The notes beneath the pieces were generated by a model that did no database searches, was not told the DNA's origin, and saw only the letters and a program-made list of their open reading frames with translations. The position numbers were made by a program, and so were the translations under genes. From JAOTVV01 sp041602035 (lineage in GTDB: Bacteria > Gemmatimonadota > Gemmatimonadetes > Gemmatimonadales > GWC2-71-9), in contig JBFIHA010000013.1 in NCBI GenBank assembly GCA_041602035.1, forward strand, positions 5,921 through 69,920: a stretch of 64,000 nt of DNA, read 5' to 3'. Each line of letters begins with the position of its first letter. The first letter of the stretch is position 1. Below are positions 1-9,078 of the stretch, one piece after another.

Positions 1-863
1 GCGCCATCCAGCTTCGCGCTGAGGATGTCGACGATTCCCTCTCGGAGATACGACAGCTCGTTGCTTCCGCGAACACTGAACGGGAACACGGCGATGAGGT
101 TGGGTTGCGGCGTCACAGGCTTGCTGGGAGCCGGCGCGGCTCGGCGCGGGCCATGCCGCGACCTAATCTCGTCGACCAGTTCGACGGTCGCCGCCGACGG
201 CTCCAGCCCGAATTCCTCCCGGAGCCGTGTCGCCACGTCGTCGAACGCCTGAAGCGCGGCCGTCCGGTCTCCGGCCCGATCCAGTGCGGCGATCAGGAGG
301 CGGGCAGCCGTCTCGTCGTCGGGGGCGAGCTGCACCGCCCGACGGGCCCACGACACGGCCGCATCGGGATCGCTCGTCCCACCGCGCTCACTTAGGGATC
401 GCGCGGTCGCTGCCGCCACCGATCGGAGGGCCGACCGCTCCTGATCGAGCCAGCGCTCGAATTCGGGGGCCGAAGCCACGAAGAACCCCTCGAGCAGGTC
501 TCCTCGGTACAGTGCCAAGGCAGCCGCAGGAGTCTTTCCGCTCGCGTCTCGGAACGCACCGACGTCACACCACAGCGCGTCGGCATCCACGCCCAATTCA
601 TCCCCTCGGCCCACGATCGCGCCTTCACCAAGGTGACGCCGGAGGAAGTGGAGCGACCGCCGCAGGGCGCCGCGCGCATGCGCGTCGTCCAGCTCGGGCC
701 AAAACATGGCCAGCAGTGAGTCACGACGGTGGAAGCGGAGGGGAGCGGAGGCTGCGAGGTACGCCAGGAACGCCAGCCGTTTGGGCTGCCGCAGCACGTC
801 GGTCAGCTCCCGGCCGTCGGCGGCACGAAGGTCGGCGGCGCCCAGCAGGCGAAGTCGTATCAT
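1..863 (-). CDS. SARP/BTAD-family transcriptional regulator, C-terminus beyond window
   Basis: The reading frame starts at ATG 863 (MIRLRLLGAADLRAADG) and stays open to the left edge, so 287 residues are visible and the C-terminus is missing. The N-terminus is the winged-helix DNA-binding part of SARP-type regulators (LRLLG...L.QPKRLAFLAYLA), followed by a bacterial transcriptional activator domain at about residues 95-245, with helical repeats such as AVQLAPDDETAARLLIAALD. After a proline-rich linker comes IAVFPFSV...LSYLREGIVDILSAKLDG, the beginning of a TolB/FlgO-like region that in this kind of protein precedes TPRs. The kinases at 1906 and 54917 have a comparable region. It is divergent from the gene at 1004. 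The target genes cannot be inferred. Confidence 0.85.
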   Translation of the reverse strand, partial: MIRLRLLGAADLRAADGRELTDVLRQPKRLAFLAYLAASAPLRFHRRDSLLAMFWPELDDAHARGALRRSLHFLRRHLGEGAIVGRGDELGVDADALWCDVGAFRDASGKTPAAALALYRGDLLEGFFVASAPEFERWLDQERSALRSVAAATARSLSERGGTSDPDAAVSWARRAVQLAPDDETAARLLIAALDRAGDRTAALQAFDDVATRLREEFGLEPSAATVELVDEIRSRHGPRRAAPAPSKPVTPQPNLIAVFPFSVRGSNELSYLREGIVDILSAKLDG

Positions 864-1003
864 CGGAGCGGGAACGCTCGAGTCACGGCCGCGGCACGGG
901 CCGGCAACGGGTGGACGACACTGTGGGAACGTAAGCAGGTCGATTCCCCGGTCAATCCTGTTCCGCGATCGCGCGGCCGACCGTCGCAAGGGGAGAAGCC
1001 GAC

Positions 1004-1813
1004 ATGACGATGAACGCCATCGTACCGAGCACCGGCGCTCGTCGACGATGGAGCACGCTCGGGCTAGCGAGTGCGTTGGTGATCTCCTCCGCCGGAGTGA
1101 TGGAGGCCGCCCGACCCGCTCGGGCGCAAGAGCCCGGGCCAGCCACTGAGATTCCGCAGGTTCGCTTACGGGTCTCACAGATGCCGAACCACCCGCGAGG
1201 CACCAGGCTTGCGGGCGGCCTGCTCAGCTTCCGTCACGACACCCTCGTGGTGTCCGTGCTCCGAGGCCCTCGGCCAATCCTGGGTGATACCGTCCCGATT
1301 GCCGCCTCGGCGGTGCGCAGCGTACAGGTCTACGGGCCCCTCCCGGCTCGCCGCTCCTGCGGCGGGACCGGGAGGTTAGCCGCCCAAATACTCGCGGGAG
1401 CTGGATTGGCGCTCGCCGCGGCTTATGTCGCGACCCTTCCCGCCGAGTCGTTCGACGGAGCCGTCCTGAGCGCGATTGGCGGCGCGGCCGTAGGTGGAGG
1501 GCTCGGCGTCTACATGGCCGGCATTGCCGGCGGGGAGACCTCGTCGCTGGTGTCGACGCTCGGGGGGGCAGCCGGCGGATCGGTGCTCTTCCTGACTGGC
1601 GCTCGCGGCGATCCCGACCGCTCCGCCCTCTTGTTCATCGGTCCGATGCTGGCGCTGCCAGTGGCGGGCGCCATGGCGGGCTATCACGTCACGTGTCGGC
1701 CGCGCACGCTCGGCTGGCTCGATGTGCCCCTCGATCGGCTCGAGTTGATCGTAGGCCCAACTCCCACTCGGCAGCCTGGCATCGGTATCCAGATTCGATC
1801 CAGGTTCGACTGA
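1004..1813 (+). CDS. Hypothetical exported/membrane protein with glycine-rich hydrophobic core
   Basis: 269 aa. The ATG follows an AGGGGAGAA ribosome-binding site. An N-terminal hydrophobic stretch (LGLASALVISSAGVMEAA) ending near A-R-A-Q looks like a signal peptide. The mature part begins with a small beta-rich segment (VRLRVSQ...HDTLVVSVL...DTVPIAASAVRSVQV). It then has several Gly/Ala-rich hydrophobic segments (LAAQILAGAGLALAAAYV, AIGGAAVGGGLGVYMAGIAGG, LGGAAGGSVLFL), typical of glycine-zipper membrane proteins. The protein at 36215-36793 has the same layout (DTL...VP...V..V.V, then glycine zipper), so the two are probably distant paralogues. No enzymatic motif is visible and the function is unknown. 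Confidence 0.75.
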   Translation: MTMNAIVPSTGARRRWSTLGLASALVISSAGVMEAARPARAQEPGPATEIPQVRLRVSQMPNHPRGTRLAGGLLSFRHDTLVVSVLRGPRPILGDTVPIAASAVRSVQVYGPLPARRSCGGTGRLAAQILAGAGLALAAAYVATLPAESFDGAVLSAIGGAAVGGGLGVYMAGIAGGETSSLVSTLGGAAGGSVLFLTGARGDPDRSALLFIGPMLALPVAGAMAGYHVTCRPRTLGWLDVPLDRLELIVGPTPTRQPGIGIQIRSRFD

Positions 1814-1905
1814 GGCCGGTCCACCGCATGGCGCCGTAACACCGCACCGCTTGCCCGCGCTCATCAGATACTTCCATCTTTCGGCGTCCGCTTCCCGCTG
1901 GGTCG

Positions 1906-4900
1906 ATGACGTCGAACGCCGACACATGCCCGAGATGTGCAAGCCCGCTCCCCCCGGAGGCGGGATACTGCCCCACGTGCGGCACCCCGACCCGGAGTGC
2001 CGACCGTGGTCCCACGCCGGCGGGCATGCCAAATCTCGGCAGCGACATGTTGGAGCGACTGCGCACCGCGCTCGCCGACCGGTATGTGATCGAACGCGAA
2101 CTCGGCCGTGGCGGAATGGCCATGGTGTACCTGGCGCAGGACGTGCGACATCACCGCCGCGTGGCCGTCAAAGTCCTGTCGCCCGAGCTCGCTGTGTTGG
2201 TCGGGCCTGAGCGGTTTCTCCGCGAGATCGAAATCACGGCCGGCCTCCAGCATCCGAACATCGTCCCGGTGCACGACTCCGGGCGCGTCGGAGAGCTGCT
2301 GTTCTACGTGATGCCGTACATCGAGGGCGAGTCGCTGCGCGCGCGCCTCGACCGAGACGGTCGGTTGCTGCTCGATGACGTGCTGCAGATCGTGCGCGAA
2401 GTGGCGGGCGCACTGAGCTACGCGCACCAACGCGGCATCGTGCATCGCGACATCAAGCCCGAGAACATCCTCCTGTCCGACGGCCATGCGCAGGTGGCGG
2501 ACTTCGGCATCGCCCGGGCGATCAGTGCGGCGGATCGGGGAAGCCTCACGCGCAGTGGCGCCGTCATTGGCACCCCGGCCTATATGGCGCCCGAGCAGGC
2601 CGCCGGCGCCTCGACCATCGACGGTCGTGCTGACCTCTACGCCCTGGCGGCGGTCGCGCATGAAGCACTGACGGGAGAGCGCGACGAGCCGCTCGCGGCC
2701 ACCGGGCGCGCCGATCGCCAACTCCTCGGCGCGAGGCCCGACCTGAAACCACGAGTGGCGCGCGCCCTCGCGGCCCCGCTCGCGCTCGAACGAGATCGGA
2801 GACCACCCACGGCCGACGCCTGGCTCACGATGCTCCGGGCAGCCGAGCGTCGGTCGCGGTCGCCCGTGCTGCTCAGCGCTGGCGCCGTGCTGGCGGTCGG
2901 ACTTGCGCTGATCGTCGGCTGGTTCATCCCTGACCGCCACCCCGCGACCCCCACTCCCTCACCCACCATCGCCGTGCTCCCGTTTACGATGACCGGGCAG
3001 GCGAACCAACTCGACCTCGAGCGGGCCCTACCGGAGGCGTTCGAGTTCCAGTTGCAGTACGTTCCCGGCTACCGTGTGGTGAGTCCCGCGCGTGTCCGTC
3101 GGCTCATCGACCAGCGGTTTGGCGGCGTGCGCCCGGACCGCGACTCCCTGGCGGTCACGGTGGCATCGGAGTTCTCCGCGTCGGAACTGCTCAGCGGTTC
3201 AGCCGAGGTCACTCCAGCGGGCCTCCTCAGTATCGATGTCGTAGTACTCGATCCGGCGACGCGAACCGTGGTCGGTGACGCACGCGTTCAGGGCATGGTC
3301 GGCGACTTCACCACGTTGGTCCACGACGCCGTGTTGGAGGCGTTTGCCACCCGTGCTGTCCAGCGGCAGCTCGGCTGGAGCCCGGCCCTTCCAGCCAGTC
3401 TCGACGCGGTCAACGCGTTCTTCCTTGGTGAGACCTACTTCCGGCGCGGCGCGTACGATGCCGCTGCGGAACAGTTCACTCGGGTCATCGAGCGGGATTC
3501 GACGTACGCCCCCGCCCACTTCAAGCGGATGCTGACCGAGGTGTTGCGGACCCCGCCTACCCGAGTCAGTAGCGCCGTGCGCGATGCGCTGGGCGCCGCG
3601 CAGCGCTACCGGGAGCGCCTCGACCCACCGACGCGTGAGCTTCTCGAGGGATACGAAGCCTTGGTGCTGAAGGGAGACCTGGAGGGCGCCATCGTTCGAT
3701 TCACGCGGATCGTCGAGAGCAACCCGAGTGCGGTCGATGCCTGGTTCATTCTCGGATACCTCCAGCTGAATTTCGCCGGGCTCCTCGGGACCTCGCGGAC
3801 CGCCGCGCGGGTGGCGTTCGAGCGGGTGCACGAGCTGGATCCGAATTTTGCGGCGGCCACCGCCCATCTCTTGCGCATTGCGGTCCTGCAGAATTCCGAG
3901 GTCGTTGCCCGGCGATACATCGACCAGTACCTCCGGATCGACAGCGCCTCTGCTACCGCCGAGTTGGTGCGCATGGTGGACTCCCTCCTCTACCGCGGTA
4001 ACCGGTCAGCGCTGCGGGTGCTCGGGAGCTTCGAGTCCCGTACCGCGGTCGCCCTCGAGATGATCGCCTTGGCCGCGGGCGAGTTCTCGCAGGGGTTCCT
4101 CGACCGAACCGCGGCAAATCGCGCAACCGACGTCTTGTGGACCCGGGCCGCGAGCCAGCCGGATCGCGTCATGGCGTTCCGGCTGCGCCTGGCGTCCGCC
4201 CTGGGCGCCGGCCGACACGGGACGGCCGACTCGTTGTTGCGGGTCGGCCGGCAGATGGACGTGCCCATCGTCGAACTGGATCGGTGGCTGTTGCTTTCCG
4301 CCGTGACCGGCGTCGCGGCCCTCGGCACCGAAGGCGAGCGGGAGGCGGCCGCCCGACGCCTGGCCGGCCCGGCCGACGCCGCGACGCTCTGGTTGGTCGC
4401 GCGCTGGCGGCGCCAGCGTGACGCGACCCAAGAACCGGTGGAGGAGCGAACCTTGCGACGACTCGCGGCTCAGGCGGGAGACACCATGCCACTGGCCCGG
4501 AGTCTCGCCCTCGACCTGGAGGCCCACGCGGCACTTCGTCGCGGCGACAGTGCGCGAGCGCTCACGGTGTGGAGGGACGCGACCCGACACTTCGCGATCG
4601 ATCGCGTCACGTTCGATCTCGCAGCCTCGCTCTGGCCACTCAATGTGGAGCGGGCCCGGGTCGCGGCGGCGCAAGGCGACCCGGACGACGTGATCGCCGC
4701 CACGAGGCTCTTCGTCACGATGACCGGGTTCGTGGATCAAGTCGCCTGGAGCGAGGTGTGGCCACTGCGGGCTCGAGCGCTCGCCGCGTCGGGCGATCGG
4801 CTCCGCGCCGTCGAGGCACTGGACCAACTCGCGTCGGTCCTGCGGGATGCCAACGGCCAGGGGCGCGTGGTGCTCGATTCCATCGCGAGCTGGCGTGCGG

Positions 4901-4929
4901 CGATTCGGGCGCCGCCGTCGGGCACCTGA
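1906..4929 (+). CDS. Serine/threonine protein kinase with N-terminal zinc ribbon, TM segment and TPR region
   Basis: 1007 aa. Residues 8-26 form a zinc ribbon (CPRCASPLPPEAGYCPTCG). The Hanks-type kinase domain spans about 60-310. It has glycine loop GRGGMAMVYLA, catalytic Lys89 (VAVKVL), HRDIKPEN with Asp182, DFG Asp199 and TPAYMAPEQ. A single transmembrane segment lies near 320-342, so the kinase is cytoplasmic and the remaining ~660 residues should be outside the inner membrane. The external part starts with a TolB/FlgO-like segment (TIAVLPFTMTG) and continues with helical TPR-like repeats (e.g. RGAYDAAAEQFTRVIERDS). All catalytic residues are present, so it should be active. ATG 1906 puts the zinc ribbon at the N-terminus. 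It may sense an exported ligand or partner, but no substrate can be named. Confidence 0.9.
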   Translation: MTSNADTCPRCASPLPPEAGYCPTCGTPTRSADRGPTPAGMPNLGSDMLERLRTALADRYVIERELGRGGMAMVYLAQDVRHHRRVAVKVLSPELAVLVGPERFLREIEITAGLQHPNIVPVHDSGRVGELLFYVMPYIEGESLRARLDRDGRLLLDDVLQIVREVAGALSYAHQRGIVHRDIKPENILLSDGHAQVADFGIARAISAADRGSLTRSGAVIGTPAYMAPEQAAGASTIDGRADLYALAAVAHEALTGERDEPLAATGRADRQLLGARPDLKPRVARALAAPLALERDRRPPTADAWLTMLRAAERRSRSPVLLSAGAVLAVGLALIVGWFIPDRHPATPTPSPTIAVLPFTMTGQANQLDLERALPEAFEFQLQYVPGYRVVSPARVRRLIDQRFGGVRPDRDSLAVTVASEFSASELLSGSAEVTPAGLLSIDVVVLDPATRTVVGDARVQGMVGDFTTLVHDAVLEAFATRAVQRQLGWSPALPASLDAVNAFFLGETYFRRGAYDAAAEQFTRVIERDSTYAPAHFKRMLTEVLRTPPTRVSSAVRDALGAAQRYRERLDPPTRELLEGYEALVLKGDLEGAIVRFTRIVESNPSAVDAWFILGYLQLNFAGLLGTSRTAARVAFERVHELDPNFAAATAHLLRIAVLQNSEVVARRYIDQYLRIDSASATAELVRMVDSLLYRGNRSALRVLGSFESRTAVALEMIALAAGEFSQGFLDRTAANRATDVLWTRAASQPDRVMAFRLRLASALGAGRHGTADSLLRVGRQMDVPIVELDRWLLLSAVTGVAALGTEGEREAAARRLAGPADAATLWLVARWRRQRDATQEPVEERTLRRLAAQAGDTMPLARSLALDLEAHAALRRGDSARALTVWRDATRHFAIDRVTFDLAASLWPLNVERARVAAAQGDPDDVIAATRLFVTMTGFVDQVAWSEVWPLRARALAASGDRLRAVEALDQLASVLRDANGQGRVVLDSIASWRAAIRAPPSGT

Positions 4930-5021
4930 GCCATCCCGCAGGGCGTCGGCCGCACTCGGCGTCGTGGAAACACAGAGCGCCGCGGGGTCGCGGCGCTCGA
5001 GTCTGCCTCAGCCGAACGCGG

Positions 5022-5258
5022 TCACTCGTGCTGAGCCCGCCACTCCAGCTGGCGAAATACTACGCCACTGCCACAGTGATCGCACCGGAGAATCCAGACG
5101 GAGTGCGACTGTCGGTCCCCGACAATGGGGCTGAGGTCGGCTTGGCACGTGGGACAGACGATTCGCTGCTCGTGCCGCAGCGTCGTGCGGAAAATGCGCC
5201 CCGCATCGTCCAGCGAGAAGCCACCCGTGTTCCTGGGGGCGTCAGGATGGCTTTTCAT
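5022..5258 (-). CDS. Small zinc-ribbon protein, hypothetical
   Basis: 78 aa. The start at ATG 5258 was chosen because AAAGGGGG lies six bases upstream. The frame is open further upstream, but that stretch overlaps glgP and has no RBS. Two Cys pairs, C-P-T-C near residues 35-38 and C-D-H-C near 59-62, are spaced as in a zinc ribbon. The sequence between them (SHSVWILRCDHC) is beta-like. No catalytic residues are seen. It is divergent from the glycogen cluster. It could be a DNA- or RNA-binding accessory protein, but no family can be named. Confidence 0.65.
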   Translation of the reverse strand: MKSHPDAPRNTGGFSLDDAGRIFRTTLRHEQRIVCPTCQADLSPIVGDRQSHSVWILRCDHCGSGVVFRQLEWRAQHE

Positions 5259-5420
5259 TCGCTGCCCCCTTTCGGGATCGGGTGATCGGTTGCCCCTCAT
5301 GTCCACACACCTCGCCGGCTGGGAGTATACCTGGAACGAACTGAAGATTCCGTGAACTCTCGGTGAACCTCGAACCGCCGCTAGCTTATTTCGCGGACGA
5401 CCGACTAGCTTACGCAGCCG

Positions 5421-7574
5421 ATGACCCACACCGAGCCGCGCATCCCCCACCTCCCAGATCGCATTGGCGGTCTGGCGCACATCGCGACCAACCTCTGGTG
5501 GAGTTGGAGCCGCGAGGCACGGCAGGTCTTCCGCAGTGTCGACGAACTCCTCTGGCAACGTACCCGCCACAACCCCATCCTGTTCCTGCAACTGGTCGAT
5601 CCGGCACGCTTGGTCGCTCGCGCGCAGGACCCGGAGTTTCTCGAAGCCTACGATCGGGTCGTGGCCAACCTCGACCAAGCACTATCCCGACGGGATACGT
5701 GGTTCCAGCGCACCTACCCGGACCACGCCGCTCGTCCGGTCGCATACTTCTGCGCCGAATTCGGACTGCACAATTCGGTTCCCATTTACTCCGGCGGTCT
5801 CGGCGTGCTTGCCGGCGATCATTGCAAGGCGGCCTCCGACCTCGGCGTTCCGCTGGTGGGGGTGGGCCTGCTGTACACGAAGGGGTATTTCGATCAGCGC
5901 GTTCGACTGGACGGGTGGCAGGAGGATGCGGACGACCCCCTGGATCCGACGATCACCCCGCTGGCCCCGGTGCTCGATACGACGGGCCACCCCTACCTCG
6001 CGACGATTCCCATCGGTGACCGTATGCTGCACGTCGGCGCTTGGCGCATGATGGTCGGTTCGGTTCCGATCCTGCTGTTAGACACCAACCTCGAAGTGAA
6101 CGACCCGCAGGACCGGAGTTTGTCCCTCAAGTTGTATGCGGGTGGCCCCGAGATGCGGCTGCGTCAGGAATGGGTGCTCGGCGTGGGCGGCGTGCGGCTG
6201 CTGCGGCGGTTGGGCATCGATCCAGCAGCGTGGCACGCCAACGAAGGTCACGCCGCGTTCATGTTGGTCGAGCGGGTGCGCGAGTTGACCACCGCCGGCA
6301 CCGCCCTCGACGACGCGATCGCCACGGTGCGAGCCACGAGCGTGTTCACCACGCACACGCCCGTCCCCGCGGGGCACGATGTCTTCACGCGCGACCAAAT
6401 CGCGGGCTGCGTCGGACCGTTCCTCGACGACTCAGGCATGGATCGTGAGGTCTTCTACCGTTTCGGGCGGCATCCGGACCATGATCACGGCAGCTACCAC
6501 ATGACGGTGACTGGGATCCGGCTCTCGGGTCGAGTGAACGGCGTCTCGGAGCTGCACGGTCAAGAAACACGCCGTTTGTGGCGCGTCTTGTGGCCCGAGC
6601 GCGAGCCCATGGGCGTGCCCATCACGCACGTCACCAACGGGGTGCACCTGGCGACATGGATGGCCCATCCCATGATGGACCTCATGGATCGACACCTCGG
6701 TAGCGGGTGGGGCAACCAGCTCGACGACCCGACCATGTGGGATCGTGTTCTCGCGCTGGACGACGGGCAGTTGTGGAGAGTGCACCTCGAACTCAAAGAT
6801 CGGCTGCTCGAGTACATTCGAGAAGACGCCCGGCGACGCTGGCGCGACCGCTGGAAGGAACCGGCGCACCTCATGTCGGCCGGGACCCTCCTCGGCCGCG
6901 ACGCGCTCACCATCGGGTTTGCGCGGCGGTTCGCGACCTACAAGCGGGCCGACCTCATCTTCCGCCAGCCGGACCGGTTGCGGCAGATCTTGATCGATCC
7001 CAGGCGACCAGTGCAAATGGTGTTCGCGGGCAAGGCCCATCCGGCAGACGAACCCGGCAAGCGAATGCTGCAGACGGTGTACAATGCCGCGCATGATCCC
7101 AGCTTTGAGGGCCGGATCGCGTTTCTCGAGGATTACGAGATGCACCTCGCGCACCGTCTGGTCCAGGGCGTGGATCTCTGGCTCAACGTTCCGCGGGTGC
7201 CGATGGAAGCGTGCGGCACGAGCGGGATGAAGGCCGCGATCAACGGCGTGCCGCAGCTGGGAACGCTCGACGGCTGGTGGGCGGAGGGCTACAGTGGGCG
7301 CAACGGGTGGGCCATTCCGCTGGGGCCGAGGGACCGGCAAGACGAGCACGATGCCGACCACGTGTACGAGTTGCTGGAATCGGAGATCGTTCCCCTGTAC
7401 TTCGAACGTGACGCACACGACGTGCCGACCGGCTGGGTGGAGCGAATGCGGCATACGCTGCGCGACGGACTCAAGCGATTTACCGCACGGGCCATGCTGC
7501 AGCGCTACGCCACGGAGCACTACCTCCGCGCCATGCGGGCGGAGCCGCCGTCCTCCGACCCGCCTACCGCGTAG
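5421..7574 (+). CDS. glgP: Alpha-glucan (glycogen) phosphorylase, GT35
   Basis: 717 aa. It releases glucose-1-phosphate from the non-reducing ends of alpha-1,4-glucan using pyridoxal phosphate. It belongs to the shorter bacterial/archaeal type with an N-terminal DUF3417-like segment (IATNLWWSWSREARQVF). Recognisable blocks are CAEFGLHNSVPIYSGGLGV from Cys111, THTPVPAGHD, NGVHLATW, and near the C-terminus PRVPMEACGTSGMKAAINGV, where Lys604 is the expected Schiff-base lysine. It is the first gene of the glycogen cluster. The glycogen synthase gene begins 9 bp after its stop, so the two are probably co-transcribed. Confidence 0.95.
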   Translation: MTHTEPRIPHLPDRIGGLAHIATNLWWSWSREARQVFRSVDELLWQRTRHNPILFLQLVDPARLVARAQDPEFLEAYDRVVANLDQALSRRDTWFQRTYPDHAARPVAYFCAEFGLHNSVPIYSGGLGVLAGDHCKAASDLGVPLVGVGLLYTKGYFDQRVRLDGWQEDADDPLDPTITPLAPVLDTTGHPYLATIPIGDRMLHVGAWRMMVGSVPILLLDTNLEVNDPQDRSLSLKLYAGGPEMRLRQEWVLGVGGVRLLRRLGIDPAAWHANEGHAAFMLVERVRELTTAGTALDDAIATVRATSVFTTHTPVPAGHDVFTRDQIAGCVGPFLDDSGMDREVFYRFGRHPDHDHGSYHMTVTGIRLSGRVNGVSELHGQETRRLWRVLWPEREPMGVPITHVTNGVHLATWMAHPMMDLMDRHLGSGWGNQLDDPTMWDRVLALDDGQLWRVHLELKDRLLEYIREDARRRWRDRWKEPAHLMSAGTLLGRDALTIGFARRFATYKRADLIFRQPDRLRQILIDPRRPVQMVFAGKAHPADEPGKRMLQTVYNAAHDPSFEGRIAFLEDYEMHLAHRLVQGVDLWLNVPRVPMEACGTSGMKAAINGVPQLGTLDGWWAEGYSGRNGWAIPLGPRDRQDEHDADHVYELLESEIVPLYFERDAHDVPTGWVERMRHTLRDGLKRFTARAMLQRYATEHYLRAMRAEPPSSDPPTA

Positions 7575-7583
7575 GTTCGCCCC

Positions 7584-9071
7584 GTGATCCGTGCCAACTC
7601 CTACGGCATCGTGCCCTTCCGAGACCGGACGGTCGTACATCTCACGGCCGAATACTGGCCGTTTGCGCGCACCGGCGGTCTGGCCGAGGCCGTGAGAGGG
7701 TTGGCGGAGTACCAGATCCGAGTCGGCCAGGACGCGGCGATCATCATGCCGCTCTACCGATCCGTCCGCGACTTCACCGACCAGGTCACGCCAACGATGG
7801 AACCATTTGCCGTCCCGGTGGGCGATCACGTGGAGGAAGCCCGCCTCTACCGCTACACGGGCACGGACACGCAGGTGAGGGTGTTCTTCGTGGAGCACGA
7901 CGGGCACTTCGACCGCGATGGCCTCTACGGCACCGAGCATGGGGATTATCCCGACAACCTTCGCCGATGCGCGTTCCTTTGCCGGGCCGCACTCCACGCG
8001 CTACCGACCCTGGTCCCGAATTGCGCCATTCTCCACGCCCACGATTGGCACACGGCACTCGTCATGCCGTACCTGCGGTACACCTTTGCCGGTCAGCCGT
8101 CCTACGATCGCTTGGGTGCGGTGCTCTCAGTGCACAACGCCGCCTATCAGGGCCACTTCCCGGAGCATGCGGTGCAGTCGATCGGATTGCCTCCGAGCAT
8201 GTATGACTGGCGGATCATGGAGTGGTACGGGCGGATGAATGTGCTCAAAGGCGGCTTGTCGTATACCGACCTCGCGACGACGGTGAGTCCCACCCATGCG
8301 GCCGAGCTCCGTACGCCGGACGGCGGGTTTGGGCTGCACGATCATTTCATCGGACTCGGTGACCGATTCGTCGGCATTCTGAACGGCATCGACTACGCGA
8401 TTTGGGATCCCGGGACGGATCGCGACATCACGGCGCAGTACCGAATCGATCACCTGGCACCCAAGCGCGGCTGCAAGACCGCACTCCAGCGTGTCTACGG
8501 TCTGCCACGCCGCTCGCGTACGCCGGTGTTCGTGATGAGCGCACGCCTGGTGGAACAAAAGGGATTCGACCTCATTCTCGAACCAGGACTACTGGCGCAG
8601 TTCGACGCGCAGTTCATCTTTCTCGGGCGCGGCGACGTGCACTACGAGCGGTTGCTGCAAGAGCTAGCGAGCGCGCTCCCCGACAAGGTCGCGGTGCCGC
8701 TCGACTTCACCGAACGACTCGAACACCGCCTGCTCGCCGGAGCCGATGCGCTGTTGATGCCGTCGCAGTTCGAGCCCTGCGGACTCACCCAGATGCGGGC
8801 GCAACGGTACGGCGTGCTTCCTGTGGCCCGTCGGGTCGGTGGACTCAGCGACACCATCGTCGACGGAGAGACCGGATTCCTGTTCGACGAGTATCGACCG
8901 ACCGGGCTGGCGCGTGCCTTACGGCGGGCCATTGCCCAGTATCACGATCGTGAAGCGTGGACGGCCATGATGACGAAGGCCATGCGTCAGGATTTCAGCT
9001 GGGGGCCATCCGCCGCGCGCTACCAAGAGGTCTACCACCGAGCCAGCGCACGAGCGCGGCGCCACCACTGA
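7584..9071 (+). CDS. glgA: Glycogen (starch) synthase, GT5
   Basis: 495 aa, GTG start. It transfers glucose from a nucleotide sugar to the non-reducing end of glycogen in the cytoplasm. The GT5 signatures are AEYWPFARTGGLAEAVRGL at the N-terminus, HAHDWHTALVM, SVHNAAYQGHFP, NGIDYAIWDP and the C-terminal donor-site block PSQFEPCGLTQMRAQRYG (Glu397), followed by RRVGGLSDTIVDGETGFLF. Oddly, the canonical K-x-G-G-L lysine (Lys15 of E. coli GlgA, linked to ADP-glucose binding) is Arg29 here. No ADP-glucose pyrophosphorylase gene is in the window, so whether the donor is ADP- or UDP-glucose is open. It lies between glgP and the GH57 branching enzyme. Confidence 0.93.
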   Translation: MIRANSYGIVPFRDRTVVHLTAEYWPFARTGGLAEAVRGLAEYQIRVGQDAAIIMPLYRSVRDFTDQVTPTMEPFAVPVGDHVEEARLYRYTGTDTQVRVFFVEHDGHFDRDGLYGTEHGDYPDNLRRCAFLCRAALHALPTLVPNCAILHAHDWHTALVMPYLRYTFAGQPSYDRLGAVLSVHNAAYQGHFPEHAVQSIGLPPSMYDWRIMEWYGRMNVLKGGLSYTDLATTVSPTHAAELRTPDGGFGLHDHFIGLGDRFVGILNGIDYAIWDPGTDRDITAQYRIDHLAPKRGCKTALQRVYGLPRRSRTPVFVMSARLVEQKGFDLILEPGLLAQFDAQFIFLGRGDVHYERLLQELASALPDKVAVPLDFTERLEHRLLAGADALLMPSQFEPCGLTQMRAQRYGVLPVARRVGGLSDTIVDGETGFLFDEYRPTGLARALRRAIAQYHDREAWTAMMTKAMRQDFSWGPSAARYQEVYHRASARARRHH

Positions 9072-9078
9072 CGGTATC

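Noticed and set aside
6432..7997. Long minus-strand open frame (521 codons) opposite glgP/glgA
   Set aside because: High-GC antisense shadow. The plus strand carries unmistakable GT35 and GT5 genes over the same interval.
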